The translations under genes were made by a program, and so were the position numbers. Below, one piece after another: positions 20,388-29,186 of a stretch of DNA of 64,000 bases. The stretch lies in NCBI GenBank assembly GCA_015233615.1, contig JADFXJ010000001.1, forward strand, positions 42,825-106,824, given 5' to 3'. Below the pieces are notes generated by a model. It made no database searches. It worked only from the letters and a program-made list of their open reading frames with translations, and was not told where the DNA came from. The first letter of the stretch is position 1; every line of letters begins with the position of its first letter. The DNA is from Nitrospirota bacterium (lineage in GTDB: Bacteria; Nitrospirota; Thermodesulfovibrionia; Thermodesulfovibrionales; Magnetobacteriaceae).

Positions 20388-21449
20388 ATGAAGCAAAGCG
20401 AAGCAATACCCGAAAGTGGAGTACCCAAACGCGGCATACTTCAACGACTGAAAGAGGGCATCGTACTTGGTGCCGAGGGATACCTCTTCGAGTTAGAACG
20501 GCGCGGATACTTAAAGGCAGGCCCCTACGTGCCCGAGGTGGTGCTCGATTACCCCGAAGCAGTAAAGGAGCTTCACAGGGAGTTTTTACATGCAGGTTCC
20601 GAGGTAATGGTAGCCTTTACTTACTACGCCCATAGAGACAAGATGCGCGTCATAGGCAGAGAGGCAAACCTGGAGGAGCTTAACAGGCAGGCTTTGAGGC
20701 TCGCTATAGAAGTTGCAAACGAAGCTGCTAATAATGCCGCCCCTGAGGATGCCGCCCTCGTTGCCGGCAACTTGAGTAATACGTGGAAATATGACCCCGA
20801 CGATCACGAAGCCTCCGAAAAGATAGTCGCACCCATGTTTGAGGAGCAGGCCGCGTGGGCAAAGGAAGAAGGCGTGGACTTCATAATAGCCGAAACATTC
20901 AGCCACGTGGGAGAGGCCCTGATTGCACTGAAGGCCATCAAACAAACGGGCCTGCCTTCAATGGTTACATTCATTCCCATCTACGAGCGCTCCCTGGACG
21001 GCCACACCTGGGAGGACGCGTGTAAAATGCTCGAAGATAGCGGCGCAGACATCGTAGGACTGAACTGCGGCAGGGGCCCAAACACCATGAACGGGTTTCT
21101 GAGGTCATTAAGGAAAAAGGCAGGCTCCTACCTGGCCGCTCAACCGGTCGCTTACAGGACTACGGAAAAGCAGCCGTTTTTCCAGGCGCTAAAAGAACCG
21201 GGTTGCAAATGTGCCTTTCCTCTGGCTCTCGACCCATTCACACACACCAGGGATGAGATGGCGAAGTTCGCCATAGAAGCCAGGGAAATAGGCGTAAACT
21301 ATATAGGCATATGTTGCGGTGCCGCTCCTCACCACGTCAGGGCCATGGCCGAAGCACTCGGAAGAATAGTACCGGCAAGCAAGTACTCCAGTGATATGTC
21401 CATGCATCCGGTGATAGGCACCGGTAAGTCTCTTTGCAAAGAAGATTGA
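20388..21449 (+). CDS. Homocysteine S-methyltransferase family protein (betaine-homocysteine methyltransferase-like)
   Basis: FLHAGSEVMVAFTYYAHRDKM; GADIVGLNCGRGP; GVNYIGICCGAAPHHVRAMAE zinc-site motif. Confidence 0.88.
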   Translation: MKQSEAIPESGVPKRGILQRLKEGIVLGAEGYLFELERRGYLKAGPYVPEVVLDYPEAVKELHREFLHAGSEVMVAFTYYAHRDKMRVIGREANLEELNRQALRLAIEVANEAANNAAPEDAALVAGNLSNTWKYDPDDHEASEKIVAPMFEEQAAWAKEEGVDFIIAETFSHVGEALIALKAIKQTGLPSMVTFIPIYERSLDGHTWEDACKMLEDSGADIVGLNCGRGPNTMNGFLRSLRKKAGSYLAAQPVAYRTTEKQPFFQALKEPGCKCAFPLALDPFTHTRDEMAKFAIEAREIGVNYIGICCGAAPHHVRAMAEALGRIVPASKYSSDMSMHPVIGTGKSLCKED

Positions 21450-21467
21450 GCACAAGTTGACCTAAAC

Positions 21468-21635
21468 ATGGCGGTTGATTCCGTTTTCACACAAAGTCTG
21501 CCATGTGGTTCTTCCATACCTGCCGGTTACATCTGCACATGCAATTGTGTCCCTGTTTCGACTCCACGAACTACCAGTAGCACTTATTGTAGCTGTAATA
21601 GAGTCTGCACTTGCAATCTCATCCCTGTCTCGTGA
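21468..21635 (+). CDS. Cys-rich 55-aa peptide, candidate RiPP precursor
   Basis: MAVDSVFTQSLPCGSSIPAGYICTCNCVPVSTPRTTSSTYCSCNRVCTCNLIPVS*; 8 Cys, repeated CTCN..PVS; stop 7 nt before a radical SAM start. Confidence 0.6.
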   Translation: MAVDSVFTQSLPCGSSIPAGYICTCNCVPVSTPRTTSSTYCSCNRVCTCNLIPVS

Positions 21636-21642
21636 CCAATTT

Positions 21643-22588
21643 ATGGAAATCTTCGTATTAAGACACGGCGATAGGTTCATTCTTTATTCTCCTGTTAAGA
21701 GGCTTGCCTTCCTTACTAGCGATGCCGTGATAGAAGCGTTACAAACACGCATTTAAAGATCCGTCATTCAGCGAGTTTTTACCTGAAACAAGAGATATCA
21801 TTGCTTTTTTAGATGCGACTGGAATATTTGAGGATGCGTCGCCGCTGACCCCCTCTGTCCCTCTCTCCGAGAAATTTCTTCCGACGACAGCTACTCTGTT
21901 TCTCACTAACAGATGCAATCTAAGATGCGTTTACTGCTATGCATCGGGTGGTGAACGACCACCAATTACGATGCCCCGGGAAATTACGAGAAAAGCTGTC
22001 ACTTCTATCTTACGATCTACATTCCACGGTGGCGGCGAACCGACGCTTGCATGGAATATCATGAAACGAACTGTCGATTATTTCCGCGAATCAGCCATGA
22101 TAAGGGGTTTGACACCTTTGGTACATACTGCAACTAACGGCGTAATCCCTCAAGATAATCTCAATTGGATAATCGAGAACCTGACTTGTGCGAACATTTC
22201 TTTAGATGGACTTCCTGAAATTCAAAACGTCCAGCGTCCGACTGCCACAGGCGGCCCCAGCTTTGATGCAGTAAAGGCGACGATGTGTGCTATGGATGCT
22301 AAAAAGTTCAGTTACGGTGTGCGTGCAACGGTAACAAAGCAAAGCGTCACAGAAATGGGTAAATTTACATCTTATCTTGCTGACAATTTTTCTTGCCTGC
22401 AAAATCGAACAGTGGCCAAAATTGACTACTGTCAAAATTGCTTCTGTAAATATCATTGTGCCGGAGATTGCCTTACGCGAGCGACAGACGGGGTGCATTT
22501 GACAAATATCCTGGATACTGCTCGCTGCAGGATTAATCAAGACCTCACCCAGGATCAGATAATACAGAATCTTACCGATGTGTCTTAG
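21643..22588 (+). pseudogene. Radical SAM/SPASM peptide maturase, frameshifted and apparently internally deleted
   Basis: Frame 1 MEIFVLRHGDRFILYSPVKRLAFLTSDAVIEALQ then frame 2 ...TATLFLTNRCNLRCVYCYASGG...FHGGGEPT...YCQNCFCKYHCAGDC...LTQDQII; frame change at ~21735-21756. Confidence 0.75.
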
Positions 22589-22590
22589 AA

Positions 22591-22686
22591 ATGTGTAAGG
22601 GTTGCCAAATTACTGACGTAAACGAAAATGGCACAATTTGCTACACACCAATCGCTCAACCCGACAATCGGGTTATAGGGCTTTGA
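22591..22686 (+). CDS. 31-aa CxxC small ORF of the RiPP-like cassette
   Basis: MCKGCQITDVNENGTICYTPIAQPDNRVIGL*; begins 2 nt after radical SAM stop. Confidence 0.5.
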   Translation: MCKGCQITDVNENGTICYTPIAQPDNRVIGL

Positions 22687-22713
22687 CAACCATCGGAACG
22701 AAGTGGCTACTTT

Positions 22714-23925
22714 TCAGTGGTGACTATTTAGAAACTCCCTGATGGTATGAATGACGTACTTGCACTCCTCTATGCCAAGGTCCTGGTGCACACCGATATG
22801 CAGACCGTTTTTACCTATGTATTCCGCTACGGGGAAACTGCCCGGCTCATATCCCAGGAAAGCAAAACCGACACACTGGGTTGGCATCGAGGAGAAAAGG
22901 TCTCTTGTATCTATCCCGTTTTCTTCAAGGTGGCCGACAAACTCGTTGCGGGTAAACCCTGCACCCTGTTTGATGATAACAGGCAGAGCATGGGGGCCGA
23001 TTTCTTCGTAGCTTTCCTTCCTGAAAGTGGTTAAATAGGAACCAAACCGTTGGAATTCCTCAAGCAGGTAGTACAGGTTAGCTCTTCTCTTTTTAAGGAT
23101 GTCATGGTATATTTCAAGGGCTCCGAGACCTACGGCCGCTTCCATCTCGTTCATCTTTGACGAAAACCCTATCCGCTCGAAAATAAACCTGATGTCTCCT
23201 TTGTCCTCATACTGGAATCGTTTGCTACAATGAGCCGAGGCGGTGTTTAAGACGCAGCTCTCGCATTTACATGCCCTGCCGTGGCTTCTCAGGGAACGGA
23301 GAATCTCGGCAAAGTCGGGATTATCGGTGGTCACTATGCCGCCCTCCACGGTTGTTATTATATGGGCAACGTAAAGGCTGTATGCCGCCATATGGCCAAG
23401 TATGCCTACGTTGCGTCCCTTGTATACGGCTCCGTGGGCTTCTGCGGCATCTTCGATTACATACAAGCCGTGTTTTTTGGCGATAGCGTTTATCGTGTCC
23501 ATCTCGGCCGGTTTGCCCATCAGGTGTACCGGCATGATAGCCCTGGTTTTTGGAGTGATTGCCGCTTCGATTTTCGACGGGTCTATGTTGAGCGTATCAA
23601 GCTCCACGTCAACGAACACAGGTATAAATCCGGCCTGGAGAACTGCATTGCCGGTTGCTACGAAAGACAATGCAGGCACTATTATCTCGTCGCCCCGCCC
23701 GGCACCGTAGTCGTAGAGTACGGCAAGGGCAAGTGCGTCGGCGTCCGTACCATTTGCTAAGGCGACCGCCTCTTTTGTACCCACAAGGGAGGCGAACTGT
23801 TTTTCGAAATCGCGCACGTATTTACCGCTGGAAAGACGCTTCCTATCGAGAGCGTCCATGATGAGCTGTTTGGCCTTTTCGGTAACGGCCATGGTGCCAA
23901 AGGGTATTTTAAATTTTCCTGCCAA
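22714..23925 (-). CDS. DegT/DnrJ/EryC1-fold PLP enzyme with His replacing the PLP Lys; probable sugar 3-dehydratase
   Basis: VIEDAAEAHGAVYKGRNVGILGHMAAYSLYVAHIITTVEGG; Cys cluster CKCESC...HCSKRF as in E1-like enzymes. Confidence 0.75.
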   Translation of the reverse strand: MAGKFKIPFGTMAVTEKAKQLIMDALDRKRLSSGKYVRDFEKQFASLVGTKEAVALANGTDADALALAVLYDYGAGRGDEIIVPALSFVATGNAVLQAGFIPVFVDVELDTLNIDPSKIEAAITPKTRAIMPVHLMGKPAEMDTINAIAKKHGLYVIEDAAEAHGAVYKGRNVGILGHMAAYSLYVAHIITTVEGGIVTTDNPDFAEILRSLRSHGRACKCESCVLNTASAHCSKRFQYEDKGDIRFIFERIGFSSKMNEMEAAVGLGALEIYHDILKKRRANLYYLLEEFQRFGSYLTTFRKESYEEIGPHALPVIIKQGAGFTRNEFVGHLEENGIDTRDLFSSMPTQCVGFAFLGYEPGSFPVAEYIGKNGLHIGVHQDLGIEECKYVIHTIREFLNSHH

Positions 23926-23943
23926 GTATACCTCCTCGTATTT

Positions 23944-24777
23944 TTATCGCTTCAGGATTTCTTTTGCTTGCTCAAGTCGTTCGGGCGTGCCTATGTCAAT
24001 AAAATCACCGGCGCCGAAATAACCGTAGAATTCTCTCCCTATAAGGGAAGGAAACAGGTTGTATTCAAGGGAATATTCCACTGACGGGATGATGGCGTCG
24101 AGCACGCTTCTGTTAAACAGGTATATCCCCCCATTTATCAACCCGCTCTTTCGGGCACCCTTTTCTATAAAGGACTTTATTCTGTTTTCAGCGTCCACTT
24201 CGACTGTTCCAAAGTCACTAACATCGGGTTGCGTCTTCAGAGCTATGGTTGCCTCTGCCCCATTTTGGAAGTGAAACCGGAGAAACTCATTAAAATCGAT
24301 TGCGAAAAAAGAGTCTCCGTTCATAACGACAAATGGATCGTGCGTTATATATGATTCTGCGTTCTTTACGGCACCGCCGGTTCCCAGAGGGATATTTTCA
24401 CCGACGCATAGAATTTCTACGGATCCATGTCCTATGGACTTCGGTTCTACGAGCTTTGATTCTACGGACTTCAGCTTGTTCGCATTGGGCCTGTTCGTAT
24501 TCGGATTGTTTATATCCGGCCTGTTTGTATAATAATCCACGATTTTCTCTTTCATGTAACCGGCGCATAGGACAAATCGCCTGAAACCAAACCCCGAAAC
24601 GTAGTCTATCAAGAGATCAAGGAAGGTATGTTGTCCAAAACTTGCCATAGGCTTTGGCCTGTCGCTCACAACGGATTGCAGCCGCTTTCCCATCCCGCCG
24701 CACAGGATAAGAACGTCTACGCTTCCTGCGCCTGGAATGCCTGTGCTTCCTGCGCTATTGGCAGACATCATCCACAC
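23944..24777 (-). CDS. hddC: Sugar nucleotidyltransferase (HddC-like) with an in-frame repeat insertion
   Basis: VDVLILCGGMGKRLQSVVSDRPKPMASFG; VGENIPLGTGGAVKNAESYI; next to heptose kinase and isomerase genes. Confidence 0.75.
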   Translation of the reverse strand: MWMMSANSAGSTGIPGAGSVDVLILCGGMGKRLQSVVSDRPKPMASFGQHTFLDLLIDYVSGFGFRRFVLCAGYMKEKIVDYYTNRPDINNPNTNRPNANKLKSVESKLVEPKSIGHGSVEILCVGENIPLGTGGAVKNAESYITHDPFVVMNGDSFFAIDFNEFLRFHFQNGAEATIALKTQPDVSDFGTVEVDAENRIKSFIEKGARKSGLINGGIYLFNRSVLDAIIPSVEYSLEYNLFPSLIGREFYGYFGAGDFIDIGTPERLEQAKEILKR

Positions 24778-25774
24778 AATAGGAAAGATTTGGCTGATAT
24801 ACCACTATCTGGCTGCCCGAATTATCGAACCTAAACGGCACTTGAAGGAGCTTTTTCAGGCGCTGCCTGACCTCCGGCTGGTCTTGCGGCTTTACGAACA
24901 AAATGATGAAGCCACCGCCGCCGGCTCCGATCAGTTTCCCTCCTATTGCACCTCCCCGGCGTGCCTCCTCATAGATTTCGTCCACGTAGGGAGTGGTTAT
25001 CTTATCAGTCAGGTTTCTTTTTATCATCCATGACTCGTGGAGTAGTTTTCCAAACTCGACTATATCCCGCTCCGCTCTGCCGAGGATTGACAAACCCTCT
25101 GCCACCATTTGGTACATAGTATTTATCTCGGTTTTCTTCTCAGCCGTCTTCTTTATTTGCTCACCGGCTATCTCCGAGGCATACCTGGAAAAACCGGTAA
25201 AATACAACATGATATGCTTCTGAAAACTCCGGAGTTTATCCGCCGGCATAATTATGGGTGAAACCGTGATAGAACCATTCTGGTGAAATGATATCTTGTT
25301 GAAGCCTCCATAGGCGGCTGCCGTTTGGTCTTGCGATCCAACGTTTTCCTTTATCATTTCCTGCTCTACGTACAGGGCATCCTTCGTAAGCCGTTGCCTG
25401 GTAACCATTTCTCCTCTGAGTGCATAGAGGCACTTGAGAAGGCCAACCGTAAAGGAAGAACTGGAGCCGAGTCCCGTACGGGCCGGCAAATCGCCGTCAT
25501 GGTGTATTTCCAGGCCCTGTGTGATTTTCATAAAGTTAAACGCTTCCCTTACTGCTGGATGTTTTATTTCACTGATGTCAATAACCTCTTCGGATTTCGA
25601 GTACACGATTCTGTGTTTGTGCTCAAAAAAAGGAGGCAGGTACCTGCAACTTATGTAACAGTATTTGTCTATGGTCGTGGAGATAACCGCGCCTCCATGC
25701 TCACGATACCAAACGGGATAGTCCGTACCCCCGCCAAAGAATGAAATGCGATATGGCGTTCTGCTAAGAATCAC
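24755..25774 (-). CDS. hddA: GHMP kinase, D-glycero-D-manno-heptose 7-phosphate kinase-like
   Basis: ILSRTPYRISFFGGGTDYPVWYREHGG; DLPARTGLGSSSSFTVGLL; KLIGAGGGGFIILF. Confidence 0.88.
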   Translation of the reverse strand: MILSRTPYRISFFGGGTDYPVWYREHGGAVISTTIDKYCYISCRYLPPFFEHKHRIVYSKSEEVIDISEIKHPAVREAFNFMKITQGLEIHHDGDLPARTGLGSSSSFTVGLLKCLYALRGEMVTRQRLTKDALYVEQEMIKENVGSQDQTAAAYGGFNKISFHQNGSITVSPIIMPADKLRSFQKHIMLYFTGFSRYASEIAGEQIKKTAEKKTEINTMYQMVAEGLSILGRAERDIVEFGKLLHESWMIKRNLTDKITTPYVDEIYEEARRGGAIGGKLIGAGGGGFIILFVKPQDQPEVRQRLKKLLQVPFRFDNSGSQIVVYQPNLSYCVDDVCQ

Positions 25775-25808
25775 AACTATTACCTCCGAATAAATTTCCT
25801 ATCCGTGT

Positions 25809-26423
25809 TCATTTTCCAAAAAGTGCTTGTTCCACTATTTCACAGATTATGTGGCCTAATAATATGTGCGCTTCCTGAATTCTTGGAGTGTCGGTGGAAG
25901 GGACTCTTAGCATGTACGTGCAGAGGTTATTCATTTTGCCGCCTGTTTTTCCGGTTAGACCTACCGTTATCAATTGGCGGCTATTGGCAAGTTCCAGAGC
26001 TTTGATAACGTTAGCGGAGTTTCCCGACGTGGATATGCCAACCAGTATATCTCCCGTTCGGCCCATTGCTCTGACGAGCCGTGCGTAGATCTCGTCATAG
26101 GAATAATCGTTTGCTACGGCCGTCACGTAGGACGTGTTGACGTGAAGCGCTTCGGCAAAGAGGGGTGCCCTGTCTATATAAAACTTGCCGGAAAGCTCTG
26201 CCGCTATGTGCTGGGCATCGGCGGCGCTGCCACCGTTGCCGCACAAAAGAACCTTTTTGTCTTCCTTTAGCGCTTTAACCATAGCGAAAGCAATCTGCCC
26301 TATTGTTTCTATCATCACCTCGTCTTCAAGAATCTTCGTCTTGACTTCTATTGACGATAAGATCGGCTTTTTTATGGCATCTGACGATAAGATAACCTTT
26401 TTTATGACATCATCGTTATACAC
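25809..26423 (-). CDS. gmhA: SIS-domain sedoheptulose 7-phosphate isomerase (GmhA-like)
   Basis: KKVLLCGNGGSAADAQHIAAELSGKF; DILVGISTSGNSANVIKAL. Confidence 0.87.
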   Translation of the reverse strand: MYNDDVIKKVILSSDAIKKPILSSIEVKTKILEDEVMIETIGQIAFAMVKALKEDKKVLLCGNGGSAADAQHIAAELSGKFYIDRAPLFAEALHVNTSYVTAVANDYSYDEIYARLVRAMGRTGDILVGISTSGNSANVIKALELANSRQLITVGLTGKTGGKMNNLCTYMLRVPSTDTPRIQEAHILLGHIICEIVEQALFGK

Positions 26424-26432
26424 TCTTGCCCC

Positions 26433-27647
26433 CTATTCAAACTGGTGTTGTTTTGACACGTATTTTTGGACAATATACTTTGCAAAGTGCATAGAGCTCG
26501 TGAAGGCCGGCGAGATAGCGTTTAAAACATGAATACTTGCTCCGTCCTCGATGACCAAAAAATCCATGACGAGCTCTTTCCGTTTCCAATCCACGAGTTG
26601 GGGTCTTATACCGACCTTGTTGGAGCTTACGACGTCGGACGGTTCAAGCTGGTTGACGAGCCTCTTTGCGTCATCGAAAAAATACTTGAATACATACTTT
26701 CTTGGTTCGGCCAGAGCCACGTCCCTGAACTTCCTGTTGGTGAAAAACAACGCTGCCTCTCTTGCCAGAATGTCGAAGGCTTCGAAATCCATGCCGGAGA
26801 CTATACCATAGTTCTCTCTTCCCAGTGCGGGTATGGCCGTAGGGCCAATGTACACGTCACCGTTAACTTTTTTAGTGAAATGTATGCCAAGGAATGGATT
26901 TCTGATGTTAGGCACGGGGTAGATATTGCCCCTTACCATTTCCGCCTTTTCTTTTCTTAATTTCCTGTAAATGCCTTTAAAAGGAATTAGCTTGTACTCA
27001 TGTCCCACGCCGAAGGCATGGGCAACTTTATCGCAGTATGCGCCTGCCGTGTTAATGAACTTTTCAAAGGCTATAGTCCCTTTGCTAGTCCTGGCAACGT
27101 TGCTGCCGGCGAGTCCCGCAAAAGACGTGCTCCATGAGATGGTAACACCTTTTGACGCAGTAATGGTATCGATCAGGCTATGAAGTATCTCCATCGGGTC
27201 TACTACCGCGGTGTCGTGGGAATAAAGCGCCATTCCATGGGATTTTGTGTTGGGCTCGATTTCGCGGAGCCGGTTTTCGTCTATTAAATCCACCCTGGCG
27301 CCGTTTTTTACAGCCCTGTCGTAGAGTTCCTTCAGCGTGGCGGCCTCTTCGGCGTTTTGGGCGACGATTACTTTGCCTGATTCGAATACCCGAATTCCCT
27401 TTTCCCGGCAGTATTGCTTCATCAGGAGATTACCCTGTAAACAGAATTTTGCCTTCAGGGAGTCCGGCGAATAATAAATTCCGGCATGCAATACTCCGCT
27501 GTTTCGGCCGGAGGCGTGTTGTCCAACCGTTTCTTCCTTTTCTATGATGGTTATATCCCGGTAGCCGGAGTTGACAAGCTCCATTGCTATAGTGAGGCCT
27601 ACGATGCCGCCTCCGCATATCAGAATATTAGTGCGTAAATTTTTCAC
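26433..27647 (-). CDS. lhgO: FAD-dependent L-2-hydroxyglutarate oxidase family protein
   Basis: ILICGGGIVGLTIAMELVNSGYRDITIIEKEETVGQHASGRNSGVLHAGIYYSPDSLKAKFC. Confidence 0.88.
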   Translation of the reverse strand: MKNLRTNILICGGGIVGLTIAMELVNSGYRDITIIEKEETVGQHASGRNSGVLHAGIYYSPDSLKAKFCLQGNLLMKQYCREKGIRVFESGKVIVAQNAEEAATLKELYDRAVKNGARVDLIDENRLREIEPNTKSHGMALYSHDTAVVDPMEILHSLIDTITASKGVTISWSTSFAGLAGSNVARTSKGTIAFEKFINTAGAYCDKVAHAFGVGHEYKLIPFKGIYRKLRKEKAEMVRGNIYPVPNIRNPFLGIHFTKKVNGDVYIGPTAIPALGRENYGIVSGMDFEAFDILAREAALFFTNRKFRDVALAEPRKYVFKYFFDDAKRLVNQLEPSDVVSSNKVGIRPQLVDWKRKELVMDFLVIEDGASIHVLNAISPAFTSSMHFAKYIVQKYVSKQHQFE

Positions 27648-27656
27648 TTTAACATC

Positions 27657-29177
27657 CTATATTTCGAGGAGTTTCCTTTTTAAACGTATTTTAGTCATGT
27701 TCATCAGGTATGCTCTTACCGATGGACCAAACTTCTCTTCTATCATCGAGAGGTAACCTTCGTCTTCGAAGTACTTGTGGAAGGCGTTGTCCCTAAACTT
27801 CAGAACTTCCTTTGCGCTGACGTATTTTGTCGGCAGGGGATGAGTTTCGTATGAATGCTGAGAATAGCCATGCCAGCTTTCAGGCAATTCCCACCCTTCT
27901 TTCAGGGCAATGTCGTACAGTTTTGAACCGGGATAGGCCATCGCACAATAGAAATTCGCAAATTCGCACCGAAGTTCCACAGCCATATCCAGCGTCTCTT
28001 CCATGGTCTCTATTGTATCGTCCGGCAGCCCGAATATGAAGTTTCCGATAATCCTGATGCCTTCGTCAAAAATCGATTGTACGACACTTCTTATGTCACG
28101 TACTTTCATCTTTTTAGAGGCGCCGTCCCTGACGCCTGGATTGGCGGACTCTATACCGAGGGCAAGCCAGTTTATGCCTGCCTGTTTCATTTTCTTCAGA
28201 TTTCCGGGTTTAACCGTATCCACTCTGGCGTAAGCCCAAATGTTAAGGTCGTATCCCTTGCGAATGATAAGATCCACTATAGACATGTAATGGTAGTCGT
28301 GCAGGACAAACAGCTCATCGACAAACTTAACGTTCTTTACGTTGTATTTTTCCACGAGCAGGCCTATCTCGTCTACCACCAATTGCGGACTTCTGTATCG
28401 TATGCCCGGTTTGCCAAAAGGTGTATTGATACAACAGAACAAGCAGTTGTATGGACATCCAAGGCTCGTGTATATGGCCCCATATGGCGCCCGTTGTTCG
28501 ATGTTATCGAAACAATGCCAGTTATGGGCCTTGTACTTGTCCATTGGCAGCAAGTCCCAGGCGGCGATGGGCAAAGCTTCGTCAAGGTTTTCTGCCAGGG
28601 TAGCCCTTTGGTTATGCCGCAGTTGGCTATCGAACCAGTACCACAACCCGGGAACGCGCGAGAAATCGCTTCCTCCCCGTTGCAACTCCTTAACCAAAGG
28701 CAGCAGAGTAAAAGTGCCCTCACCCTCGATAAGGAAATCGACGTCCTCATGATTCATGGTTTGCCCGGGGAGAGCAGTCGGATGCAATCCACCAATCGCA
28801 ACCTTAGTTGCACCATGTTGACGGAGGCTCGTGCAGATTCTTCCCGCTATGGTCATATTCTGTGTCGAAGCCGAAGGCTGGTTGCCATATACAATGACGG
28901 CAGCCACGAGGGGGGTTAACCCGTCAACCTCGGCGGCAACTTCTTCCGGAGCAAGGTTGTCTGCATTTGCGTCGATTACAGCCACCCTGACGTCGTTATT
29001 TCTTAAATAAGCCGCCAATGCCGCCAATATATAGGGCGGTTCCACTGCCGGATATTCATACCCCAGGGTCTGATATACCTGTTTCCTGTCCCCGGGGTTA
29101 ATTAATACGACGTCGGCTTCTCTTTTCATGCCATCGATGCCATTTTGCCACTCATGCCGTTCATAACACTCTGCCAC
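27657..29177 (-). CDS. B12-binding-domain radical SAM protein
   Basis: N-terminal B12-like VVLINPGD...GGLHPTALPGQT; radical SAM YTSLGCPYNCLFCCINTPFG; start may be internal (MKREADVV). Confidence 0.85.
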   Translation of the reverse strand: MAECYERHEWQNGIDGMKREADVVLINPGDRKQVYQTLGYEYPAVEPPYILAALAAYLRNNDVRVAVIDANADNLAPEEVAAEVDGLTPLVAAVIVYGNQPSASTQNMTIAGRICTSLRQHGATKVAIGGLHPTALPGQTMNHEDVDFLIEGEGTFTLLPLVKELQRGGSDFSRVPGLWYWFDSQLRHNQRATLAENLDEALPIAAWDLLPMDKYKAHNWHCFDNIEQRAPYGAIYTSLGCPYNCLFCCINTPFGKPGIRYRSPQLVVDEIGLLVEKYNVKNVKFVDELFVLHDYHYMSIVDLIIRKGYDLNIWAYARVDTVKPGNLKKMKQAGINWLALGIESANPGVRDGASKKMKVRDIRSVVQSIFDEGIRIIGNFIFGLPDDTIETMEETLDMAVELRCEFANFYCAMAYPGSKLYDIALKEGWELPESWHGYSQHSYETHPLPTKYVSAKEVLKFRDNAFHKYFEDEGYLSMIEEKFGPSVRAYLMNMTKIRLKRKLLEI

Positions 29178-29186
29178 CCATGCCGT

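Noticed and set aside
21735-21756. Programmed +1 frameshift in the radical SAM gene
   Set aside because: No convincing slippery or stimulatory signal, and the gene also appears internally deleted; mutation or assembly error is simpler.
22714-23925. Plain sugar aminotransferase annotation for the DegT-family gene
   Set aside because: Catalytic PLP lysine is replaced by His and a Cys cluster is present, arguing for a dehydratase.
28077-28919. 280-aa plus-strand ORF opposite the B12 radical SAM gene
   Set aside because: Opposite strand is an unambiguous radical SAM protein; this frame has no recognisable motifs and reflects codon bias.
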